From Lenzites betulinus (lineage: Eukaryota; Basidiomycota; Agaricomycetes; Polyporales; Polyporaceae): a DNA stretch of 64,000 bases. The notes beneath the pieces are model-generated. The model was not told where the DNA came from. It saw only the letters and a list, made by a program, of their open reading frames with translations, and ran no database searches. The translations under genes were made by a program, and so were the position numbers. This document shows positions 1 through 9,521 of this stretch, piece after piece (positions within the stretch are counted from its first letter, which is position 1; each line of letters begins with the position of its first letter). The stretch covers positions 682,001 to 746,000 of the forward strand of contig JABYQU010000004.1 in assembly GCA_022264855.1 (NCBI GenBank), read 5' to 3'.

Positions 1-988
1 CCCGCACGGATCGCACCCGCAGAAGGCGCGGAAGAGCATGGCATGGACGAGACCTCTCCCTCTGCCGGTGAACAATCGGAGGATGTACCATCTCAGCAGC
101 AGGAGGGTTGGGATGAAGGAGATGACGAGGTCATGATTGACACCGACCCATCCGCCCCTTCGCAATCCGCTGCACCCGCATTCCCCCCGCTCCCGGCGTC
201 CGCCCAAAGGTCTACACTGAAGTCAGAGATTCGCCGGATACCCATACCCCCCCACCGCATAACTCCGTTGAAGAAGGACTGGGTGAACATCTTCTCGCCA
301 TTGACGGAGATGCTGCAGCTGCAAGTGCGCATGAACGTTCAGCGAAAATCTGTAGAGATCAGGGTCAGTAGATAGCCTGTGCGGCAGTGCGGAAGCCTGG
401 CTAAACGCTTGTGTGCAGACATCAAAACACACGAAGGATGTTGGTGCCATCCAGAAGGGCGCTGATTTCGTCAAGGCATATGCTTTGGGCTTCGATGTGA
501 ATGTGAGTTATATGCGGGGTAGAGTTGCCTGAATGCCACTAACACTTTGCGCAGGACTCTATCGCACTGTTGCGTCTGGACGACCTCTACCTTGACTCCT
601 TCGAGATCAAGGATGTGAAGACTCTCCACGGCGACCATCTGTCTCGTGCCATCGGTGAGAAACTTCTGCCATCGTGACCGCAAGGCCTTGTTACTGACAT
701 TAGTCAAAATAGGTCGTATCGCCGGTCAGGACGGCAAGACGAAATTTACCATTGAGAACGCCAGCCGGACCCGAATCGTCCTTGCAGACACGTATGTATC
801 CTCGATCCGTGCTTTCCACCTTATTCTGACCGTAAACTGTGTCTAGAAAAATCCACATTCTGGGCTCTTTCCAGAACATTAAAATCGCGCGAGACGCTAT
901 CGTCTCCCTCATCCTCGGGTCACCACCTGGGAAAGTCTATGCTGGCCTGCGTACCGTCAGTGCGCGCATGCGCCAGAGGGCGCTATAA
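1..988 (+). CDS. PNO1: PNO1/DIM2 KH-domain ribosome assembly factor, 5' end outside window
   Basis: KH-domain RNA-binding protein of the small-subunit processome. It binds pre-18S rRNA and partners the NOB1 and DIM1 step of 40S maturation in nucleolus and cytoplasm. Exons read 1-363, 419-502, 555-654, 713-791 and 847-988; from the ATG at 43 they give 241 residues. The frame is open back to base 1 and fungal homologues carry a longer acidic N-terminus, so the true start is probably upstream. Hallmarks seen are [75 protein letters not shown] and LGSPPGKVY near the C-terminus. All four introns are 52-58 bases with GT-AG ends and keep phase. Identification is firm; only the start is open. Confidence 0.93.
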
Positions 989-1877
989 ATGGCGTCACTG
1001 TCGCATACATGTCAGGTCTAGTCCTGACGAGTTGTGTAAGCTGTTGAGTTGTAGATCTTTCACACATGTTTCATTATCGCTTCTATCGTATGGATTGTAT
1101 CGTTGTGGGTGTACTGGTGTGATAAATATCAGTCCTATCGCCTTTCATGGGTCACTTCACTGTCTTCGAACAGTCCGGACAGTGTTGGGGGCTCCAAAAG
1201 AGGTAGAATAACTCGAAGACAACGCCGACGGGGATGTTGGCAGCGTCAAGTAGGTCATTTGAAGGGCTTTGCAAATACGGTCCAAACGACGACACTTTTA
1301 CCTGTATAGTGTGGAGGCTTTGCTTGGCCTGTGGCGGGTAATGGGCTTAATCTGCGCACCTTTAGCTTGCAGTCGTTTCTTTGCGCTTGCGCGAGCCACG
1401 TGACCGCGTCAGACAAGTCGCGAGGAAGAGGTGGTTCATCTCACTAATAAGAATCAGTGCTGCTTCACAAGCGCATTCATTCTATCCAGCAGGTGGTACT
1501 GTGCGCGAAGGTAAAGGTCGTATGTGATTTTAAAATGCCGCTAGTACTACCCAGTACTAGTTTGTCTCGGCGCCCGTCCCTCCAAATTAGTTATCAAATT
1601 CAAGACATATCCAGGGGCGTCCCGCTAAGATGGTTGCATAGTTATGAGGGTACAGAGTGGTGACGAGGGGGTGGTTGGGGGGCATCTGGGAGCAATGGAC
1701 GACGTCAAGAGCCAAGAACCGTCTGGTTCAGACGGACTGGTCGCCGAGTGACCGCGATCGGCCGCAGTAGAGCGTCTCGCACAGGCGCGTTCCCGGCGTC
1801 GCTACTTATAATCCACCTCGCTTCATCGCCCCCACAACGTCCGCCACCCAAGGACTCTGGCAAACCGTCGTTGAGAC
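989..1877. other. Intergenic region between PNO1 and the F-box gene
   Basis: About 890 bases with only short, unconvincing reading frames on both strands. It must hold the PNO1 3' end and the promoter of the F-box gene. I see no tRNA, repeat or clear TATA box. Confidence 0.5.
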
Positions 1878-4800
1878 ATGGCGGCCCCCTCCGACATCTC
1901 ACTACGTCGCTCCTCTCGCCTACAGGCGAAGGCTACGCTCGTGTATGCAGACTCGGAGGACGAAGACCATGCGTCGGCAGGCCCTTCTACCGGCTCTGGC
2001 AGCGGCCGTAGGCCACCCGCAAAACGCCCACGCAAGAGTGCACCTGCGGACCTTGGCGGAGGGAATTGGAGCGGGAAGGCCAAGGCTTTAGGTCCTAAAT
2101 CCCGGAGGCGCATTTTGAGCAAGCTAGTGGACATGCCGCTTGATATTTTGTTCGAGGTGACTATTGCTGGAGCATGCATCACAGCGTTGGTGTGTTTTGA
2201 CCCGAAGTTGGCAGATTTTCGGTCATCTCCACCCCCACGACCTCTTGAACCTCTCTCGGACGACGAAGGCCCTCCGAAATGTTCTCATGCAGCGCTCTGC
2301 TATCTCGGTCTGGCGCCATGCGCGCGAGGGCGTAGAGGACTTGCCCGAGTGCCCGCCGGACCTCACAGAACCGGCATATGCCAACCTGTTGTTTGACCAT
2401 CATTGCCATGTAAGTATATCTTGCGGCATGTTCAGATTATCATCCTCCGCTACCGCATGCAGAGGTATGATTCTCAGTCTAACGTTACCGTCCGTGCACT
2501 GCGAATGCCGGCACCTATAGTCTGAAGCTGTCTGGTACTAACTTGATCTGTGTCGCTATCTTTATCACGTCAACATCCGTCATAGGAACGGTGACACGCT
2601 TGGTCTTTCAATTCAGGGAATGCAACAGTACCTCTCATCTTAATACGGGCTCACTTTGGTCGCACGCCGGGTTCTAGCATAGCTAACTCCTCGTTTACAG
2701 TTTTGCGTCAAGGCGCGAGTGATGACGACCCTCTGGACGTGTCGTAGTCGTGCGTGCAAGTCGTGCTTAAAGGAGCAGTACGTATCATCGCAGCGAACTC
2801 ATTCATGATATATGCTCACCTAGTCTGCCAGCTTCGTGCAGCTTTTCGATGTGCTTGTGTCAGCTCGTCAATACATGCCGGCCCGCTTAGATGGCCATCA
2901 TCCTATCAAGACGTCCTCCATGGTACCCATGGAATATCACTATAACAGTCAGCTTGCCGCTTGCTTCGCGTAGCAACTCGCATCTAACCAGAGGAACAGA
3001 GCTACTGATACCGAAGAAGGATTCGGAGGAACTCATCGCAAGCATTAAAGAATGCGAAGGTGATGAGACCGCGCTAAAGGAGCTCGAGAAGGAGCGCTGT
3101 CTTGCCATAGAAGACCTAAAAGATGTGTGTATATGCAACCTACAGGCGACTCTTCAGGATACGTGCGTGCATGTTGTACTGACCACTAATGTGCTTGTAG
3201 AGCGCGGCGAAGCTATCGGAATGGCAGATCAAGCAGAATCACCAACGTACAATGGACCTGATCGACCTACGCGTCCGTCGTCGTAAGCAGTGCGTTCCTC
3301 CTCGCATATATGTTCACATCCTGCAGCGACTGAATGGCGACAGGATCATTGAGCGACTATGCATGCTTGGGTATGGCGAAGACCTGAAGTGGATGACGTA
3401 CGATCGCGTCGACCAGTTCATCGAGCATCCCCTAGTCAAGCAGCCCAAGGAGCTCACCGACCGCAGTATGTTGGCATCTCCACACCTCCGCCGTGACCTC
3501 GCTCATCTTTTACAGTTTGGAACAACATCCGCGAGCCCATGCTCGCCTTCGCTGAAGAAGCGCGCACAGAGCGGCTCATGTACCAGCGCTGCGTGCACTA
3601 CACCGACCGCCTGAATTTCGTGCGCAACACCGTCGCCTACTTCCTCGCACAGCGCCCGCTCTGGGATGTGTCGCCCTCGGTCGCGGACTTCTCGTACTAC
3701 ACTGCTGGATTCCGCGCGATGCTTGACGCGGTTCCTACCGCGCACTTCCAGGCGCTTGACATTCCAGATGACCAACTCGATACGATCCTCCGAGGCGCGA
3801 TGGACGAGTGGCGTGTGACGATGTTGATGACGCTGTACAATATGGTCGAGAGCGCGAAGCAGCCATCTTCTGGTACTCCGGCCTTGTCAGTGTCGTCGGC
3901 CTCCATCTCTGCTACTGCTCCAGCCGCCGCCTCTGCCTCTTCTGCCTCTACTTCTGCGTCCGCTTCGTCGTCCACCTCTGCCTCGACAGCAGCCTCGGTA
4001 CCTGGTCCGGCATCAACATCTTCTACCGTCTCTGCCGCGGGCTCGTCAGCGGACAGCGCGCCCGCAGCAGCCCCAACGGCACCCGGCCTCACCATCGTCA
4101 AAATCGACGTCCTGACCGCCAAAATCGCCATCCTCCAAAGCACGCACCCCGGCACCGCCTCCATGCCCTTCCCGCCGCCCAACCCCGCCCAGTTCTGCGA
4201 ACGCATCCTCTCCGCGCGCGCCTGGTTCCGGTGCACATCCCCCGAATGCGGCGCACTGCTCGCGTACCCGCGCGTGCTCGCCCACCGCTGCGCCCGCGCC
4301 GCGCCGCCCGCGGAGCTGCACCCGCAGACGGCGCGCGCGGACCTGCGCAACGCGTATGCGCTCGAGCTCGCGGAGCTCCCGTGGAACTTCGACGGGGGCG
4401 CGGTGGTGTACGACCTCGATGCGGAGCGTGCAGCGGAGGCGGTCGTGCGGGCGTGTGGGCGCGATCCTGCGCATACGGAGGAGCGCGACATGCGGAAGTT
4501 GAAGGCGCGGCTGGTGTGCGGGACGTGCAGCAAGGGCGGGCAGGCGTGTGTGATGGGGTGGAGGCGCGCGGTGAGTTCCCGTGTTCTTATTCTGCTCGGA
4601 GGCAGTGTTGAGCTGACTCGATTGCACGCAGGTTGAGCACATGCGTGATCACCTCCGCAAGGGCGAGACGGGCGCGAAGGTGACGCGGTTAAGCAAGCGC
4701 GACGCGCGGATTGTGCGCGAGCGCGAGGGCCGTGGCCTCATAGGGTACTACACGTCCGTGTACAAGATGTGGGGTTGCCTGCGCTGCCGCGCAGGACCCG

Positions 4801-5030
4801 CGATGACACTAGTCGAGGTGTTCGAGCATTGCTCTGAGGAGTGAGTGACATCGGCTTGCGAGGTGTTTTTGCGAGGCTGACGGGAGCTGGCGATTCGTAG
4901 ACATTTCATCGACATGCCCGAGGAAGAGGAAGACTACGACATGCACCCCGATGCGGATGCGACCCCCGATGAGCCCGCGCACGATATCTACTACGATTCG
5001 TCTTTGTTCTTGACCCCCATCCGTCGTTGA
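1878..5030 (+). CDS. F-box domain protein with cysteine-rich C-terminal half
   Basis: Likely substrate adaptor of an SCF ubiquitin ligase. Exons 1878-2156, 2215-2409, 2701-2777, 2832-2947, 3000-3124, 3201-3272, 3327-3465, 3516-4570, 4632-4840 and 4901-5030 join in phase to 798 residues. The F-box starts near residue 85 (LVDMPLDILFEIFGHLHPHD, LLNLSRTTKALRNVL), is split by the first intron, and is followed by WRHAREG. A Cys pair-rich stretch (TCRSRACKSCLKEQ) follows, as in many basidiomycete F-box proteins. The long exon holds a Ser/Ala-rich linker and then cysteine pairs (CTSPECGALL, VCGTCSKGG, GCLRCRAG) that could form zinc-binding modules. The C-terminus is acidic (EEEEDYDMH). Intron 3273-3326 uses a weak gtccgt donor; the frame also reads through it. 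The second intron (291 bases) is unusually long and could hide a small exon. Confidence 0.8.
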
Positions 5031-5488
5031 AGGTGACTCCTACGTTGAAAGCTTGAGGTTTCGCACGACATCTTGCAGGGCACTCGCACGAGGTGTGGGT
5101 ATTTCTTGACCTATGTTTATATCTTTGTGTCTTCTTTTGCGTGTCCAGCAGTACTATCGTACTTAGGCTCGTCACCTGTGCTGCTACACTAACATGATGT
5201 AATAGCCTCCTGATAACTTCCTCTCGTATATTCCTCCTTTGACCCTCGCGGGGTATATAAAGATCATACATACAATGTCGGATAATACTACAAGATCATA
5301 ATAACGAATTCCTTCACAACTTTGGCATGTTTTTCCCTAGGCAGAAGTCCTAGATGTCAAACTTGTCTGTGTCTCACACCAAGGCCCGTCCGGCCGACGA
5401 TGCTTTCCGCGTAAATTTATTCCTACAACACGATCCAATCATTACGCTCGGTATCGGACATGATAGCTCTCCTCTACATCCGCATCAT
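5031..5488. other. Convergent intergenic region, F-box gene and hemerythrin gene
   Basis: Contains the facing 3' ends of two genes. Short frames only; the stretch around 5090-5330 is AT-richer. No supported gene. Confidence 0.4.
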
Positions 5489-6335
5489 CTAGAACTCGGT
5501 GGGGTGCTGATACTTCAGGCTTACGAACTCGCGGCCCTCAAGTGTTTCGACGACCTGGAACACATCAGCGGTGCACATAAGCCCAGATAGTGAAAATTGT
5601 ACCTTGTCGTGGAGCGCTCCTTGCAGCCCGACAGCCTTCTGGGCAATGCCGCCCGTCTGCGGGGCCCACGGGTGAGGACGCGTCGGGACCGTCGTGCGGG
5701 CCTTCAAGAACGCGCGGGCAACTTTCTGTAGACACCATCCGATCAGTAAACCGCCCCTTCCCCACCACCACGACGCCTACGCACATCGTTCTGCTCCGCC
5801 GAGAGCTTACTGCGGATGAGCGGGAGCTGCTCATCCTCCTCCTCCTGCGCGTGCGCGATGAACGCGGCGACGGCCCTGCGGAGCACGTCGTCGTACTCGG
5901 GCTTCGTCGCGCGCGTCGCGTCGGCGTCGTACACGAGGCGCTTGATCTCCGCGTGCTCGGTCTTGTTGTGCGCCGCGGCGTCCCCGAGGCTGAGCGCGGT
6001 GTAGTCGTTGTAGACGGAGACCTCCTCGGCGTCGCCGTGCACGGCCATCTCGCGGATGAGCGTGTTCGCGATATCGACCTTTTGCTTGTGGTCTGTCGTC
6101 GCTTGGTACCTGCGGTTGTGCGGTGAGTGGGGGCTCGGGTATATGTATAGTGGGAAAGAACGGACCGCTCGAAGAGGTCGCGGACGTTGTCGTGGTCAAG
6201 CTTGATCTCGTGGGTGACGTCGAGGTGAGTGTTAGTGGTGGCCATGGCTCTGAGCGGGATATGTCTTGCGGCGCTGGGGAGAAAAACAAGGGCGGAGATA
6301 CGAGGGCGTAGAGCGGCGGCAAGAATGGTGTACAT
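5489..6335 (-). CDS. Hemerythrin (HHE) cation-binding domain protein
   Basis: Small four-helix hemerythrin-like protein expected to bind a di-iron centre through His and Glu; the physiological role in fungi is not settled. Exons on the minus strand are 6335-6166, 6109-5785, 5725-5603 and 5554-5489, giving 227 residues. His/Glu motifs seen are HLDVTHEIKLDHDNVRDLFE, AVHGDAEEVSVY, AAHNKTEHAEIKRL and FIAHAQEEEDEQLPLI, and the C-terminus is LEGREFVSLKYQHPTEF. The last intron is only 48 bases and a multiple of three, so read-through would add 16 residues. The first ATG (6335) lies only about 33 bases from a TATA box; the ATG at 6245 (MATTNTHLDV) may be the real start, otherwise residues 1-30 are a basic leader. 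The 5' part of this gene recurs as a pseudogene at 13736. Confidence 0.85.
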
Positions 6336-6367
6336 GTGTTGAAGACGCGACCATGACTTTGGTCGTG

Positions 6368-6375
6368 CTTTTATA
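6368..6375 (-). promoter_or_regulatory. TATA box of the hemerythrin gene
   Basis: Minus-strand TATAAAAG lies 33 bases upstream of the first ATG. The matching site in the duplicated fragment (around 13696-13703) reads GATAAAAG, so the box is damaged there. Confidence 0.55.
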
Positions 6376-6534
6376 CAACAAACGAGGTGGCGGCGGCGGG
6401 ATAGAGGTGCGTATATGTGCTGGTCATCGAGGACGAAGTACTGAAGTCATGATGACCGCATCCTCGCGATCTGCGCCAGGTCGGCGCAACACAGAGCAGC
6501 ACATCCTGCCGCATGCCAGCTGTACTTACTCGGA

Positions 6535-9307
6535 ACGTGCGGGTGGGGCGGAGAGGACTGGCCGCGACGTCCTACCACGAGCCGCATCGACTCCCGCTCG
6601 CGCCCCTCTGCTGCCACCGCACAGCTATCGCACTGTGCACTCGGCGATCGCCCAGCCTCAGCTGCGATACAGTAGCAAGGACTTACTAGCAGTACTTGAT
6701 CCCACTCCCCGCAGGCGAGTGTCCTAATGGCCCGGCTTGTCGATATCAAGCTGTGTTACTTGTAACGGTACTTCGAGATGTCTCGTTGTGATCATCGCTC
6801 GGCTTATACGTTTGCGGGTTCGCATACCTTTGCCTTCTACTAAGCATTTCGAGAATCGTTCTCTAGGAAAGAGTCAATGCATGCGCAGGTTCGCCGGTAT
6901 CTGCTGTATCGTCACGGTATCATATGTTGTGGAGTACGAGTGAGCCCTCCGAAGGCGCTGCTCGAGACAAGACTGGTTTCGCTGAAGGAGTGCATAGAAA
7001 GAGGTAGGAATGATGGCGGGATACATATGTACAAATGTGCGTGCAAGAAGGTGCAAAACAAGCGTGAATATAACATGCAGTGGGAAAACGTATCCGATTA
7101 GATTGCGAGCGGAATGTCAGCGACACCTGCACGATCGATCGATCGCGCTCACTCTCTCCTCTGCTCTACGCACTCGCTGCTTGTTCCCCCCACCAGCCAG
7201 AGCCAGTACTCGTGCGGCGAGACATTCGGATCCGTCACGCTTCCCTCGTCCACTGTGGCGACGGGCTTTCTCGTCGGGCATACCTGGTATGTGTTCAAGT
7301 TGCACGGGATCGTAGCGTCGGGCCCTCCGAAGTCCTGATAGGCGGCAGGAGGGGGGCCAAAATTCGCACTTGCCCGATAGATAGGTACCTCCTCATCGTA
7401 GTTTGGGTGGGGGTACCATTCGCCCATCGTGTCTTGGGACCAAAAAGCTTGAGTCGGGGTCACGGTCCGATGGACAGGCTGCCAATTGTGGAGGCCACTG
7501 TAAGCTACCTGGACACCCAACATGTCCGGCGCGAAGGGAATCGGTTGACCAGCCTCCATGGGTGCAGGCTCGAGTCCCCGATAGACTTCGAAGTTCGCGC
7601 CCGTCTGCTGCAAGGGCGGCTCATCCACGAAGCTTGATGTGGGGTACCGCGGCCCCGTCGGATCCTGAGGCCAGCGACCCTGAAGCAAGGTTGAATTGGC
7701 ACCATATCGAGGCTGCCAGTCATGGAGGTTGATGTTTGCCAATGCCTGGCTATTTTTCCCGTTAACCACTGCCTGGAAGTCATTTGTTTCCGGCATGAAG
7801 GTGGTAGGGCGGCTAGCATAGTCTTGAATAGGTGCGTGCATAACTTGAGTGCACGACCGCATTGATATGCAGCCAAATGGGAGCTGCGTGGCTTGCGCTG
7901 CTCCGAAGGTGTCTGTATTATTGCTGCGGTTGTGCAGTCCCTCTACGTCCGGTGGATGCTGTGACGAGAGTGGTCGCACAACGCTGCTGATGGTATTGAC
8001 GATTGGTCGTGATTGGGAACGGTCCTGTGTGGACGGGCTGCCGAGGTGTGTATTCCCTGGAAGACTGTTCGGGCCAGAAAGGCCATCGCTGAGTCTGGCA
8101 GAAGGTGGCCGCTCTTGAGCACACCGTGGCTGGTGGCGTTTGACACGGGCCGGGGGCGAATGCAAGTGCGAGTGTTGCACATGGTGGAGGTGGCGTTCGG
8201 GGTACTGACGTCCATTCTCATCAGTTGTAGCATGCAAGCTGGCTAGAACTCTCTCTCACCTTCGCAGCAGGGGCTTCACGAACAAGTGGTCGTTGTGGTG
8301 GCGCTGTTGGCCCATCATGGCGGTCTGTGAGGCCCCCCACTGTCAACCTCAACGTCTTACAATGGCGACGTGCCTGTATGCAGTCGTCAGTGGAGTAGCA
8401 CACAACTGAAATGTAAGTCTTACTTCGGCCTCGCCCATCACGTTTATTAACCTCTCATGGGGACTGTAAGGACCCCCGCCGGGTTTCGTACCAGGCTTTC
8501 GTCTCCTGGGCGCGCATACCTCCTTGCACTCAGGCTTGGGGGCACGCTTCTTTTCCACGCGTGTTTTGTTCCATTTCGTCATGGTGAGGTAGGAGGGTGA
8601 AGTTACTTGTGGGGGATACAAGGGAGCGAGTGTAGCAAGCTCGATGCCTGTTTTTCGTCAAGATATAAGGAAAACTGACGTGTTCCACAAGAAGCTTGCT
8701 CGTGTCGTGGGGCACGATGGGCGCTGCCGACGGTGCTTCTAGACTATCATTACCTGTGCCCCTGCCGCCCATATACACGAGGAAGACGGGGGTTTTCACG
8801 TCATATTAGCTGTGCAAAGCCAGCTATCCTCGCAAAGGGTCGGTGCTGGATCTTCGATATCACCGCACTAGTACCACACATATCCCAGGCCTCCGAGTCG
8901 AGGCTTTATGACTCCTCGGGGCCGTGTAAGCTAATACATCGAGTATGTCGCCGTTGACCCGCCATTGTGGACCGTGGAATTATCAATCCTAGTATGCCAT
9001 CAACCGCAGGCGCTGTCCCTTCGACCCCAGATCGTGCACCGAGCGTGCTCAGGCTTCCGATCATAAGTACTGCACTAGTTGCAACATCATGCCAACTCGA
9101 ACGGTCGCCCGCGGTATTAGTACATCGCGCCGGCGCCGATTGCTTTCAAACGTGCGAGCTGCCGACAATTTTTGTTCGGTTATCCTTTCTCCTTGGGAAG
9201 CTGAATCCCGGGAGCACGAACTGAGGTCACCACCCCGCGAACACCGCCGTTGCCTGCAAGTCCGGGGGAGGCTTCGTTCAGAGCGCCCAACGCCACCGTC
9301 GCGTCGC
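6535..9307. repeat. Duplicated unit, copy A (~2.8 kb)
   Basis: This stretch aligns by eye, in the same orientation, with 38597-41336. Both start at the shared run CGTGCGGGTGGGGCGGAGAG and continue through the orphan gene, its upstream region and a tail ending near CAACGCCACCGTCGCGTCGC. Most 60-base lines differ at only a few positions, with small indels: 12 bases near 7480, and roughly 65 extra bases in A near 9227. No terminal inverted repeats or clear target-site duplications are visible at the ends. Confidence 0.85.
7149..8582 (-). CDS. Orphan protein of the duplicated unit, copy A
   Basis: I do not recognise the family. Model: exons 8582-8424, 8373-8260 and 8216-7149, 446 residues. Exon 1 encodes a short basic segment (KKRAPKPECKEVCAPRRRKP, then GTKPGGGPYSPHERLINVMG) that could bind nucleic acid. 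Exon 2 is Arg/Pro-rich. Exon 3 is a long low-complexity region rich in Pro, Gln, Asn and Tyr, with phrases such as GRWPQDPTGPRYPTSSFVDE, LEPAPMEAGQPIPFAPDMLG and PPPAAYQDFGG, ending near SPHEYWLWLVGGTS. No signal peptide or membrane segment is evident. The second intron would be only 43 bases with a TGAG acceptor, so that junction is the weakest part. The same frame and exon plan is kept in copy C (39241-40677), which argues for real coding; copy B is broken. Confidence 0.5.
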
Positions 9308-9521
9308 TTTCAATATTGTCGCGTCCGTCACGTCACGTCACGAGGGATACAAAGGGCATTACATTATCTCTAGTTAGAAGTAGCGCCGACGAGATCGGAG
9401 TTTGTACGCTCGCACTTGGTCGAATATTCACTCACTCACTCACTCACTTGGTCGCGCGCGATGGGCGCTTGACGGCCCCTGCGTCTTGCGCAGACCCACT
9501 GGGCTGGACGGGAATTCTACG
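8583..9521. other. Tail of repeat copy A and FAN1 promoter
   Basis: Up to about 9307 the sequence is shared with copy C and includes the upstream region of the orphan gene. The rest is unique and leads into FAN1. A short CACT tandem repeat lies at about 9429-9448. No supported gene. Confidence 0.5.

Noticed and set aside
3697..4533. Long minus-strand frame opposite the F-box gene
   Set aside because: Antisense shadow of the Ser/Ala-rich GC-rich exon, with no motif of its own.
7128..7145. CGAT tandem palindrome (also near 15010 and 39225) as a regulatory or recombination site
   Set aside because: It is simply inherited with the duplicated unit; nothing shows independent function.
6535..9307. 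Unit A/C as a classical DNA transposon
   Set aside because: No terminal inverted repeats, target-site duplication or transposase motif found by eye; left as an open duplication.
9402..9521. N-terminal extension of FAN1 to 9402
   Set aside because: The extension begins at TTG and translates a CACT tandem repeat; the first ATG is at 9522.
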